Positions 37,472-48,639 of a stretch of 64,000 bases of DNA are shown piece by piece. The position numbers and the translations under genes were made by a program. How positions within the stretch are numbered: the first letter of the stretch is position 1; each line of letters opens with the position of its first letter. The notes below the pieces were generated by a model. The model was not told the DNA's origin, searched no databases, and saw nothing but the letters and a program-made list of their open reading frames with translations. Source of the DNA: Populus alba (taxonomy: Eukaryota > Streptophyta > Magnoliopsida > Malpighiales > Salicaceae); assembly GCF_005239225.2 (NCBI RefSeq), contig NC_133284.1:4183770-4247769 (forward strand), given 5' to 3'.

Positions 37472-40400
37472 CTAGTGTGGTTTTGGAACATACCCATCAA
37501 CGGCAAAATTACGAGTGGCGGCAGGAATAGCTAGGCGCATTCCATTGAGCTCAGGCTTTGCAATCACTTGACAACCCAGACGGGAACTGCAAAATCCAAA
37601 ACATAGAAATCAATATTGATTTGACGCCCACAAATCCTTTTAGTGTTTTGATGCTGAAAGAACTCACGTTTCTGTAAGCCCAAATGCCAAATCCAACATG
37701 TCATTCTCCTCATCAGCTGGGTCTTCTAATTTGTTGTAGTATTCCATGTCCTACCACCAGATTCAACATTTAGCCCCTCATAAATTTGAAATAATCACGG
37801 TAACACCACATAAACTATGCCCAATATCATACCATCACAATCACATGACACGTCGAACAAGCAAGTGAGCCTTCACATGCTCCTGACATGACATAAAAGC
37901 ACAGAATCAAAGAACTACAAAGAAAAATCATCAGAATGATCTACTCATAGTTTCCTAGTGCAAAAATTAAGGCCTTGTAGGAATTCACTTTCCTGGAAAC
38001 CATTTTCCTCACTTTCCCATGTTTGGCAATACATGGAAAGTGAGTCAAAGGAAATGTAATTCCAGTCAAAGGAAAATGTTAAGTTTAACACAAGGAAAGT
38101 GTTTTAATTCTCGAAAACACTTTCCTGACGTGGGCCAATGCTGCGTTGTCATGTTTTTATGTAACTGTTCATGTTAATTGCACTGTTCATTAAACAGTGC
38201 AATTAACATGAACAGTGTATTGTATACACTGTTCACTAAAAAATAGTGAACAGTGCAGTTTTAGTGCACTGTTCACTTGCCTGCGGGGACTTTTTTTTTT
38301 TTTAACATTAAAAAAAATAGTTTAGAGTGAATTTTATACCTTAATATTTTATCAATTTTATTACATGCTAGAAATATTATTAAAACTATAGTTTTTGTCG
38401 GATGTATTTCGTACGTAATGAAATTATAAATGGTTTCATAGAATAGTAAAAAATATTTCACAAGCTTATTTCTTTATAATATGATATATATAGTTATATT
38501 TTATAAAATAAGCTATGTATGAATATAGAATATAATAAAAAAAAAATTCATCATTATACATTTTAGATTTTATTTTTTTATTGCAAGTGATTAAATATTT
38601 TATATATATTAGATAAATTTGAAAAAAAAATTAATTTATTAATAAATTATTTTCCAATTCATTTTCCATAACACAACCAAACACTGGAAAGTGTTTTCCA
38701 TAACACTACCAAACATCGGAAAATACTTTCCCGGAATTCACTTTCCAGGAATTCACTTTCCCCGGAATTCATTTTCCAAAAGGAATTCACTTTCCTGCAA
38801 ACAAACGTAAAGGAGAATACAGACTGCAACAAAAAAAAAAAAAAAAAAGCAAAAAAATGAATAAATAAAACATCTCATTACAGAAAGATGGGACAGGTGG
38901 AATTTTCCACACCTACAAATGCAACCATTATAGAAACAGAAAAACCAATTATCATCCAACATAAATGGAAAACACTAAACTAAAAAATTGAATTATAAAC
39001 CTTGCCTTCAAGTTCTATATCATTTTCATGAGCAGCTTCTAACATGGACATTCCAACAGGGACCTTGATATCCTTTTCCTCCCCGTCCTTACCTACAAAT
39101 GTTATGGATATCCTGCACATACATCACAAGATTAAGAAGAAAGAGCGGCAGATAACTTTTGCAATTACTTACAATCAACCATTGCTATTGTCAGAATGAT
39201 CAGGTCTTTATTCTTTCCTTGTCAACAATAAACTGGCCAGCTCAGTTGGACTTGAGCCTATGGTTAGCTTTGAACGCATGTAAGGAATGTTCAACAACTT
39301 CCAAAGCATGCAGGAACTCAAATCTCCTTCCAGGGTGGGTCATCTTGCTAGAAGACTACGCATTTAAATATTTTTTCTTAATTAGATCCTAGGGTGGTAG
39401 CTCAGAAGCTGAGATCTCCATGCACCATTGCAATAGCAAGGCATTGGGAAGCTACTGTAACTGCTTAATGTGCGAAGATCACAAGGAAACAACATTTATG
39501 CAGATTGCCTTGCAACTTGATGTGATGATATTCCAAGTTGCACTTACAGTATAATGTATATCATAGCCCTCCAGCAAGGATGACTACTTAGCTTCTACAA
39601 ATGGTTTTTCCTTTGGAAGTTTGACGCTATCTAATTGAGTATGGAATCCCCATCATCTATTTAATTAATTCTTCCAGGTCTGCTGCAACTATATTATCAA
39701 TCAAATGAAATATGAACTTAATTGATTCCTTTCGTTAGACTACAGCTATCAACTATAAATACAAACATGAGTGCCATGCTCTGAGATAGGCATGGCATGT
39801 CAAAACCCGGGCATTTCTAATACAAAGACAAGGTCATAAATGTTTTTTATGGTCAATTTCTGATATTAAGTTATGGTTACATGGTCTAACCATGAATCAT
39901 AAACAACCATAAAACCATGCATCCTCGAAATGTTTCACACTTAATTTCCAATAGAAGAGTTTCCTAGGATTACAATTATAAGAGAGAGTCGTAATGAAAA
40001 ACAAATGCCTTAAGAGAGGGCTAGGGGCAAGCTATTGCTAAGCGAACTGAGAGTTAGCATATGGAACATGAGAGAAATATAGCTCGTTTTTTCTTATTTC
40101 CGATAAGTACAACACTGTATGCATCTAACAGATCAATCAAACAATCTTCTAAGAGTAAATTTCATGGTTTCCAGTTTCCCTCAGGCTCTACTGAAGAGTT
40201 TCTAAATTATATTACAGGTTGTGTTGGTTTCAGGTGGTGTCATTGTTAACTTTGCTTCCTAAGAGTAAAGATAAACTTTTCAGCATTTATAAAAAATGCC
40301 ACATTCTTGTAACAGTAATAAGCAATTCAATGCAAAAGAGCTTACATCTCCTCTGAGTCACTCCCATTTGCAGAATCATTACTGGTAGCTGCGCTAGAGA

Positions 40401-41676
40401 ACTGGAAATGCTTTCGAAATATAGTACCCTGGAAACCCTTAGTTTCTGGGTGTAATTCAACCTGTTCCAAGATTAAGAACCAGTGAGCATCTAGAAATAA
40501 GAATAATATGGCAACCAGAAGATCGCTTCAATTAAAACTATAGGCCTCAGACTAACCTGAGGTCGCCAGCATGCACTATACGGCCTTAGTATAAATGATG
40601 ATCTACACGTGGCTGTACATTGTCCTGCACAAAAAAGGAAGCATTCATTCATTTGAAAAAAGGGAATACTAAATAAAACCATTATTAAACTTGTGCAAAA
40701 TGAAAGGGAGAAGTTTCTGGAGCTTGAAAAGCACTGGTGATTGTATTGAACAAACTTCTTCAACTCAGAGGTTTTGCTTAGGACCAAATCCAACATTCCG
40801 CTGGTAATGGTAAATCTGCTGAGATTATTGGCACCCCCACAGGTGTGCTAATCAATGAAAATGGCTTCAGGGTTGTTTATGAGCATGGAAGGATGCTAAG
40901 CTTGCTATAATTGTTAAAGATTAGGAATGGTTCTGGCCTCATGCCAGATCTGATGCTATGGGTACAATTGTGATTCATCTTGATCCCTTGAGTGATGATA
41001 GTGTTATTTGTAAGGATATGCCTAAGGGAGTTTTCACTGCCAGAAGTGCTTGGGAACTTATCCGATACAGAGAAATAAAAGTTAACAAGGTATAAACTTG
41101 TATTCGGACCCTTCCATATTCCCAGACATAGTTTTATTGTCTGCCCCACTGTGTTGAATGGGCTACCTACCGAGGTAAGGCCGACCAGGTTGGGAAGAAA
41201 TATATGCTGTGTGCTTTGTGCCTGTGCTGACTAAGTGGATTTTCCCAGTTGTTTCTTATAGACTGCATACGACCAAACTGTTAGAAGAAGCTGTTGTAAA
41301 TACAAGCTTGTCTTCTATATGTAATCAGGGGAGTTTTTCCTAGTTTTATCGTTCTTGTCATCAGCTGCTGATTCTTGCTTTTGTAGTAGGATAAGTTCCT
41401 ACTTGTTCCTTTTTATCAATGAAACATCTTCATTTATCCAAAAAAAATAAGCGCAAGCTAAGCATTTTTCAGGATGTTACTCTCTCAATTAAACTTCGAA
41501 TTTGTATCATACATGCATATGTCCTTCAAAGTAGCTGGAGCTTATCGCAGATTCCAAATAGCACTATATATCGCTTTAAAGAAAACCCAAAGGAAATAAA
41601 TGTGAGCACATTACATACCTCTTGAGAGTTCTTTGACTATCCCAGCTCCAATTCTTGAAAGCCTAGACCTTAACAT
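37472..41676 (-). CDS. MFDX: Mitochondrial adrenodoxin-like [2Fe-2S] ferredoxin, 7 coding exons
   Basis: Coding exons on the minus strand are 41676-41619, 40624-40557, 40461-40346, 39112-39006, 37882-37833, 37750-37668 and 37586-37472, giving 198 residues (Arabidopsis MFDX about 197). Residues 1-60 are Arg/Ser-rich, as in a mitochondrial presequence. The ferredoxin fold starts at ISITFVGKDGEEKDIKVPVG. The cluster ligands are in ACEGSLACSTCHV (C-X5-C-X2-C) and the later GCQV cysteine. The end is RNFAVDGYVPKPH, typical of the family. Such ferredoxins pass electrons from NADPH-adrenodoxin reductase for Fe-S cluster assembly and biotin synthesis. The intron between 39006 and 37882 must use a GC donor (AAG|GCAAGG); the nearby GT site would destroy the cluster motif. 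A leader intron at about 42009-41692 is plausible. One intron holds a LINE fragment, another a repeat-dense block. Confidence 0.95.
37979..38797. repeat. Fold-back-rich insertion in a ferredoxin intron
   Basis: The block is bounded by the same 17-bp direct repeat, AGGAATTCACTTTCCTG (37979-37995 and 38781-38797). It is full of GGAAAGTG/CACTTTCC motifs in both orientations. Strong hairpins include perfect 22-bp arms at 38166-38187 and 38193-38214 with a 5-base loop, 12-bp arms at 38227-38238 and 38244-38255, and 12-bp arms at 38094-38105 and 38114-38125. It fills most of the GC-AG intron. It is probably a non-autonomous DNA element; its family is unknown. Confidence 0.7.
40890..41447 (+). mobile_element. 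5'-truncated LINE remnant with zf-RVT region and A-tail
   Basis: Plus-strand text, antisense to the ferredoxin gene, encodes WFWPHARSDAM, then KGVFTARSAWELIR. After a one-frame shift it gives YKLVFGPFHIPRHSFIV, NGLPTEVRPTRLGRNICCVLC. This is the zinc-binding region found at the C-terminus of plant LINE reverse transcriptases (HSFI...W/N..LPT...C.LC). Stops at several places show decay. It ends in 'aatgaaacatcttcatttatcc' followed by 8 A (41440-41447), a LINE-like tail. The 5' end is not sharply defined. Confidence 0.8.
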
Positions 41677-42670
41677 AATCTTTCTCCTAAACTATTTAAA
41701 AAAAAAAACGAAGAAAGAATTAACTAACTGTAACAGAGCACACGATAAAGTATCCCAATCATAGATATTTCAATTTTTTCGAAATGGGAAAACACAGACA
41801 ACAACAAAAATATAATGCCAGGCAAAGATGCAACTTCAAAAACCCAGACTAATGAACAGAATGACAAACGATCCAAGAAATTGAATAAAACCCAAAAGCC
41901 GGTTCAAACTGATAAATTCTTGATGCAAACCTATGAAAGTAAGGGCAAAGGAGAACTGAGGGTTGGAATAAGGGGAAGAAAAGAATGACAAAGGAAGAAG
42001 CTTTATTACCAGTTTGGTGAAACTGAAAAAGAACAGAGTCGACGATACAACAAAGTTTATGTCTTTTTGCGTTCACTGTTCAATTTCTGGTTCTCCTAGT
42101 TTTGAGCCGCGAATTCTCAGGAGGGTTTCTGTCTATTAAGCTTTGAAAGCTTAAAAAATACAGAAGCAAACACACCCCTAAGGAAACCGACAGGTCGTTT
42201 ACTTTGTCATGCGTTTGCCACCCTTCCACTAGCATAGGCCAAACTAGAGATAAATGAAAAATGTGGGGTCAAAGCTAGAACCTTGATTTTATATTTTATA
42301 TTTTCAATTTTATAAAGGAATTGATATCAATTAGATTTAACTTATTATCATAAAAATTAATTTTTTAGTATGATTTACTTATATTTTATTTTAATTTACG
42401 AAAGCAAATTTATGAATTTAATTAATTTACTACTAGTATTTTACAGGAAAATCCGTATGACTTATTAACAGGCTAGCTATTTGGAGATAAAAAAAGGGTT
42501 GATCAATTTGAATTAATTTGTGTAATGCACCTCTCAAGTACTTCATCATCGCAAGAACACAAAAGAAAGAACAAAAATACCATATCGTAAAACAAAAAAA
42601 GGAATTCAATCCAACAGAACCATGATTTATTCATCTGTTTGTCTTGCAAACATTATACATCAAGTCCATA
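41677..42670. other. Ferredoxin promoter side and tail of the defensin-like gene
   Basis: No further gene was recognised. The minus-strand ferredoxin leader probably starts upstream of a leader intron (donor CTG|GTAATA at 42009). The 42.2-42.5 kb part is AT-rich, and the end near 42600 should hold the 3' UTR of the cysteine-rich peptide gene. Confidence 0.5.
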
Positions 42671-43007
42671 TTAATGCTTGTAAAACTGATGAGGCAGATT
42701 GTTCGTTAATTTACAGGTCCAGCTGCACTTGCAACGGATCTCTCCGCTTGGCAGCATAGGATCGCACTCTCCCTTCTCGTAGTGTAAGAACTTGCACAGC
42801 CTCTCACAGCCGCCAGGGTTGCATGGAACAATGTTAGGAATTATGTTATAGCATCTTTTTGCTTCTGCTCGAGGCACTGTCCATGCAACTGCCAAACACA
42901 ACCAGCATGCATATAATTAATTAGTTATTGCAGAAAAAACGTGGTAAAAGAAACAAGATCATCAAACGAAAATGGTCTGTGTAAATTTCTAGTCATTTTA
43001 TGTTGAG

Positions 43008-43042
<35 letters not shown>

Positions 43043-43142
43043 GGGTGGGGGAGCTCATATGACCCCTCGCCATTAATAAGTTGAAAGTACCTGGGAAGAC
43101 AAGAAGAACGATGAAGAGATAGTTGCCAGAAAACCTAGCCAT
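42671..43142 (-). CDS. Secreted defensin-like cysteine-rich peptide, 2 exons
   Basis: Exons 43142-43091 and 42888-42671 on the minus strand join phase 1 (CCA G|TT) to give 89 residues. The first about 28 residues form a hydrophobic signal peptide (NYLFIVLLVFPVAW) ending near RAEA. The mature part has eight cysteines with spacing C-X9-C-X4-C-X3-C-X9-C-X10-C-X-C-X3-C, including the CXXXC and CXC pairs of plant defensin-like (DEFL) peptides. The C-terminal tail after the last Cys (about 14 residues) is rich in Asn/His/Lys. Such peptides are secreted and serve in defence or in cell-cell signalling; which applies here is unknown. The intron interrupts the signal peptide, as in many DEFL genes. The short gene with its own TATA box suggests an expressed locus. 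Confidence 0.85.
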
Positions 43143-43250
43143 TTCTAGAAGACACTGCAGTGACGATCACTCCCTAATGCACTCTGTTAAGTAAGAACAG
43201 CGGTGACAATTTCTGTGTCGAGTTCCTGTATATTCTGCAAATAGCTCAAA

Positions 43251-43257
43251 ATTTATA
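43251..43257 (-). promoter_or_regulatory. TATA box of the defensin-like gene
   Basis: The minus strand reads CTATAAAT about 110 bases upstream of the ATG at 43142, a normal plant TATA position. Confidence 0.6.
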
Positions 43258-44484
43258 GCCCCTCGCCATTAATATGCTGACGATTGCCAACTCACTGATT
43301 TCCTGGGTCAAATGTTTTGAGTGACTGCATGCCAAATGCATTTATGAGTTAACACCAGTATCAGGTCTGTGGATTTAATGTCCTAACCAAGTTGATATCG
43401 AAAATTAAGTTTCATTTTTCCTTCTGAATAATATCAATAGTCGGTTGGGATTTGGAATCCACTAATTTGAATTTAACTGGTGCGCATAAATTGGAAAAAA
43501 TAAGGAGCTGATAATGGTATTGTTGCACATGAATATCCGTTTGGCATTATCAAATGCAAGGATTTGAAATACAACATCATTAATAATATGATTTTTTCTC
43601 TCTTTTTTTTCCCTTTATTTTCTTTCTCCTTCTTAATTTCCACGCTTGACCTTCCAAATTTTTAAATCAACTCTTCAATTTATTTGTTCTTCAATATGAT
43701 CATTTTTTTTTTATTATTTGTTTTATTTGAAATAATTTCTAAAATTAGATTTTTTTTTAATTTTATTCTCATTTGACTTTTTTTCATTTGTCATATTTGG
43801 TCCTTATTTTTTTAATTGCTAATTGTGTTATTTGAGATGATTTTTAAAAATAAATTTTTTATGTTTATATCCTCTTTCAATTTTTTTTTTTTCATATCAA
43901 ATTTGATTCTCATTCTTTTGATCGTTATTTTTTTTATTTTAGTAATTTTTTAAATTGATATTTATTTTTTAATATTAAATTTAGTTGTTAATTGAGTTTT
44001 TTTATTAAGTCCAGGTCTAGGATTTCACAGGATATAAATTTGAATGATTTCATGCTATTAAATTAGTTGCTCACTTCATGATATTTTATCTGGTTTGCAT
44101 TGCCAATTGTTGCTATGGTAGCGCATGTGGCCTCTTTTAGTGCTGTCATATAGTCTTTCGTAATAACATTAGAATCATCTCAATGAGTTCTTTTTGGTGG
44201 TGAGTGGTGCCCACAGTAGAGTGATAGTAAGTCTCCAACATACCTTTATTTCTTCTCCTCTAGAGTATGATATTGATAACTTTTTTATAGTTAATTATTG
44301 CTATTTTTTTTTGTTTTCTTTATTTATTATTAATGTTTTTTTAATCATATTATTAAGTTAATCAAACTTATTGAACATGATCAAGTCGATGACCCAGGTC
44401 TCAAATTTTTCTTACTTCTTTAAAAACACCAACGTCACCTAAACATCTTTTTAATGTTAGAAAGAAACTAACCTAGTTTGTAAT
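43258..44484. other. AT-rich intergenic region
   Basis: No gene was recognised. About 43590-44030 is pyrimidine-rich on the plus strand, with recurring 'tttgatcctcattctttt'-like phrases ('gttatttttttt', 'tttttcat'), suggesting an old repeat. Confidence 0.5.
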
Positions 44485-44894
44485 TGTAACACCCCACCTC
44501 ACTAGCAAGATATTGTCCTCTTTGGGCCCACACCCTCACGGATCTGTCCTTGTAGAAGCGAGCCCACCGTGGGGCCTGACTTCCCAAAACGCGTTTTACT
44601 AGTCAAGGTGAGCATGCACTTATAAGGCCCTGGTTCTGGACACTCGCTTCTGATGCGGGATCTTACAATCCCCCCATCTTAAGACGAGCCGTCCTCGGCT
44701 CTGATACCAAATGTAACACCCACCTCACTAGTAAAGATATTGTCCGCTTTGGGCCCACACCCTCACGGATTTGTCCTTGTAGAAGTGAGCCAACCGTGGG
44801 GCCTGACTTCCCAAAACGCGTCTTACTAGTCAAGGTGAGCATGCACTTATAAGGCCCTGGCTCTGGATACTCGCTTCCAATGTGAGATCTTACA
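44485..44894 (-). mobile_element. TRIM retroelement, near-complete, minus orientation
   Basis: Two terminal repeats of 183 bp (44485-44667 and 44712-44894) flank a 44-bp internal segment. Plus-strand ends are TGTAACACC... and ...ATCTTACA; read on the minus strand each LTR is TGTAAGAT...GGTGTTACA. On that strand the 44894-44712 copy is the 5' LTR. It is followed after 2 bases by TGGTATCAGAGC (44709-44698), the exact plant tRNA-Met primer site, then a purine tract AAGATGGGGGG before the 3' LTR. Flanking 5-mers are GTAAT and GCAAT, a target duplication with one transition. The LTRs are highly similar, with only scattered differences, so insertion is fairly young. No coding capacity exists. I recall the LTR text ('ttgtccgctttgggccc') as widespread in eudicots. 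Confidence 0.93.
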
Positions 44895-45725
44895 GCAATG
44901 TTGCGTAGGTTAGCTATCTAGTTATTACCTATAAACTAAAAGCATAGGTGTCTTATCACTATTCATTGATGACATTATTGTAATTTCTTGATGTTTAAGG
45001 GTCATTAAAGGTTGGCCACTAGTCAATTGTACATTTGGATCCCTATGCATTTAATTTGTTATATTTCGATGTCATACTTCATTTTTCATCACATCCATCG
45101 TTGGTTGAACCGGTACAAATATTGTTATCGACTAAATTTAGTGTTTTTCAAAGGTAATTTTAATTAAAAATGTATTGAAATTATGTTTTTTTAAAATTTT
45201 TATTTATTGTTGACATAAGCAAGTTAAAACCATTAAAAAAAAACATAAAAAAAAATAATTTAATTATTTTTTATACAAAAAACAATTTGGAATGCATTTA
45301 AAAAACAATTTCAACCACGAAAACAAGCGACTACTTAATTCAGCTAGACTCTCACCATTTCTGTCTCTTAACTAATCAAATTCAAAAACCAAACTGGCTC
45401 ATATTCGGTTTCAACAACAGGAATATTAGTGGTGGCGAAGGCATGTGAAAAATTCTCAAAAATGGGGCCGCTGGCTTCTGATTTCTCCCTCGACAAGTTG
45501 CCTGTATATTATATTATAGACGTTCTGGGAACGTAGGCCCCTGTGTACAGCTAGGTCTTTCTTTCTTATGGTAAAGAAATTTGCACCATCCATTGCATGT
45601 TCCCTGCTATGACACGATCCTTGGAGATAATGCGAGACAGTAGGTTTCTTATTCCAAACCTGAAGAAAGTGCAAATGTTCCAGAATTCATAAAAGAGTTC
45701 GTCCTAACACTATTCTATATATATA
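44895..45725. other. Intergenic sequence after the TRIM
   Basis: AT-rich, with no gene recognised. The 45140-45320 part resembles the dispersed AT-rich elements. A minus-strand open frame at 45674-45456 encodes 72 residues of no known family. Confidence 0.5.
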
Positions 45726-45976
45726 TATGCTCGAGCTGCTGTATTTTATGTGAACGGTGGACGTCCATGATACTCTGTTATATGCTCGAGCTGCTGTATT
45801 TTATGTGAACGGTGGACGTCCATGATACTCTGTCATATGCTCGAGCTGCTGTACTTCCATGATACTCTGCTATATGCTCGAGCTGCTGTATTTTATGTGA
45901 ATGGTGGACTTCCATGATACTCTGCTATATGCTCGAGCTGCTGTATTTTATGGTGGTCTTCCATGATACTCTGCTA
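45726..45976. repeat. Five-copy 55-bp minisatellite
   Basis: Units start at 45726, 45781, 45836, 45873 and 45928 with TATGCTCGAGCTGCTGTA. The usual unit is 55 bp; the third has lost 18 bp and the fifth is shortened. The unit contains the palindromes CTCGAG and, in early copies, GACGTC. The copies are nearly identical, so the array is young. Confidence 0.95.
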
Positions 45977-46030
45977 TAGCTAGTAAGACAGTGAGAAAGA
46001 AGGAGGAATTATGTTCTTGCACAACATGGC

Positions 46031-46196
46031 TTCATCTTTAGGTTTTGTCTTTAATAGTTATCTACGAGTGGATGGTGTTGACTTTGAATTTATTCCTACA
46101 TTTCATCATTTTTTTCATCTTTAGGTTTTGTTTTTAATAGTTATCTACGAGTGGATGGTGTTGAGTTTGAATTTATTCCTACATTTCATCATTTTT
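46031..46196. repeat. 83-bp tandem duplication
   Basis: Copies 46031-46113 and 46114-46196 begin TTCATCTTTAGGTTTTGT and differ at only a few bases. They lie 55 bp after the minisatellite but are an unrelated sequence. Confidence 0.92.
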
Positions 46197-48639
46197 CTAT
46201 CTGTGACATACATTCATGTATAAAGAAATGATACTTGCAGGTTGTGTTCGCTTAAATGGTTAAAATTAGGGCTGTTAAATTGTTTTTTAAAGTTTTTTTT
46301 TTAATATATTAAAATGATAGTTTTTAAAATTTATTTTTGATAAAACATAAAAACAAATTTAATTAAAAAAAAATAAAATCTAATGAAAAACCAGTTTAAT
46401 TACAACTCCAAATAGGACCATAAACAATTATGAATAAGTGGTATTCTAGTTTTTTTTTTTAAAAAAAAGTGAATCACTTTTTTTTTATTTACGTGGGTGT
46501 CCGGGCCATCTTGCATGCACCACGACTAATCCCACAGCTTACTGAACATCCTGCAAACCCAGTGAGCATGTAAAGCACCGCAGAGATGACAGACGTGCAT
46601 GATGAGGTTTGAACCCAGGATGCAGAGGAAGGGAATAAGTTTCTTCAACCGCTGGGCTAAGACCTCAAGTGCAAAGTGAATCATTTTTGAAGTGATAGGT
46701 GAAGTAGTGAATGAATTCATTTTTTATGTTAATATTGTAAACGAGCTGAATATCATAATCTTCGCGTTAATTAAATTGAATTTAAATAAAGTTTGAGTAT
46801 TATAGTGAGCTCCAAAATAAAATTGAAGTTTTTTATTTTTTTATCAAACTTAAACTTGTTAGCAAACAAAATGAAACCAGATAAATATAAACTAGTAGAG
46901 ATTTTTTTTAATTAAACCCTTTATATCAATGCTGTAAATTAGCCTGATTTAGAATGTTAAGATTATTTAATATTTTATCTTATTGGTATTTCATAGTTAA
47001 CTTACATTTACTATATAATAAACTACTATATTATAGTAATATCTTTTTTGAAGAAAAATATAATTCATTTTCATGGGTATTTGGAGTCGATCCAGTAATT
47101 CTCCAACTTATTCATAATTTGGATTGCAACCCTACCACTGCTAAGATACAAGGAATAAAAGAAAAGTGAAGGAATAGAATTTAGTGTTAGAATCCGCGTA
47201 GCAGCCAGGAGCCATCCATTCGAGAGCACTTTGCTTCTTGATGTTGAAGTACAATCTATGGGCCCTACAAATCACAACCATTGGTTTAGAAAGATGTGGG
47301 ACCCAATCGTCAAAGGTTGTACTGTGCACTGTGCACTGTGTTGTATGATAAAATCTCTGACCAAAAACCTCAAGTGCGTCTCCATCTTGTCTTTCTCCGT
47401 CGAATAGCCAAATCTGTCGCATTTCTTATTATATCGTATCATATCTTTAGATTTTATACTGTGCAGGTATAGTTATTTTTTAAATTAAAATAATATTTTT
47501 TTTATTTTTAAAAATAGCATACCAAAAACGATTCAAAATATTTTTTAAAAAATTATTTTTTAAAAACATAAATTGATTTACTTTTTCAAACGCTTTTTTT
47601 ATATCATATCTTCAAATTCCACTAGATCATTATAATTTTAAGAATTTATAATTTTATTTAATTTTTAAAAAAATATTTGAAAAGATAAAAATTAACATGC
47701 TAAATTATAAAAATCACCAAAAAAATATAAACAATATTAATATAATATGTTTTTCAAGCTAGACAAATATAAAAGCAAAAACTATGCAAAACACCCTTTA
47801 CATCTGGCTTAAATCTTTATAGCTTTTATTTATATAAAAGTTGCACCTTTACCTTATAGTAAAGTCCATAAAAAGTATCATTGCTCGCACGAAAACTTCA
47901 CTTTGTTAGGTGTTTTTAGAAACCCGTGTAAATTATATTTTTTTAAATTTTAATTTTTTTTATGATTTTAGATTGTTTTGATATAATGATATCAGAAATA
48001 TTTTTTTAAAAATAAAAAAAATTTATTTTAATATATTTTTAAACAAAAAACATTTTAAACTGTCATTATTATCACGATTTAAAACAAACCTTTAATATAA
48101 TAAAGTTATAAAATTGGGATAAGTTTATATATACACGCATGATGTCCTTTTCATGTTTCAATCAAGGTTTAAAATCAAACTTCTTTTTAAAAAGATAAGT
48201 TCTAAGATTCAGATTTAATTTTTTGTTTACTTGTGGGGTTTGGAGAATCCGAGAGGACCACCATAATTCCTCTTTTCTCAAGAATCCATACATTTCTTAT
48301 CAACGTACATGGACATCTATTTCTATAGGTTTTTGCCTCAATGAAAAAATAAAATGTTCACCAAATTATAAATGTTTTCCAACAAAAGGTTTGATACAGT
48401 CATTTTAAGGTATTTGATGGGGTAAAAAAAATTATGGGCACCCGAGGCCATTCACCCTGGAGCTGGAAGAAATCAGGCACGAAAATTTTGTTGTATAATA
48501 AAATAGTAAAAAAACCTTTCCCTACGCGCAAATCCTTAGGTGGAACACACATGCCAAAAAAAAAAAAAAAAAAAAACAAGGGGGCGTCTGTTCATTTTTC
48601 AAGCTCCAAACAGAAGACCGAGAGCCAGGGAAATTTCCC
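46197..48639. other. AT-rich intergenic region upstream of NRAMP
   Basis: No gene was recognised. AT-rich element-like stretches occur at about 46260-46385, 47465-47600 and 47920-48090. A minus-strand open frame at 47422-47141 (93 codons) is not recognised and lacks supporting features. Confidence 0.5.

Noticed and set aside
38166..38214. Perfect hairpin as a microRNA precursor
   Set aside because: Arms are perfectly paired, only 22 bp with a 5-base loop, and lie among many similar inverted motifs; this fits a repeat, not a plant miRNA fold.
45726..45976. Regular array resembling a CRISPR
   Set aside because: Units follow each other directly with no unique spacers, and the host is a plant nucleus; it is a minisatellite.
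47141..47422. Minus-strand 93-codon open frame
   Set aside because: No known family, no supporting splice or promoter signals; length is possible by chance.
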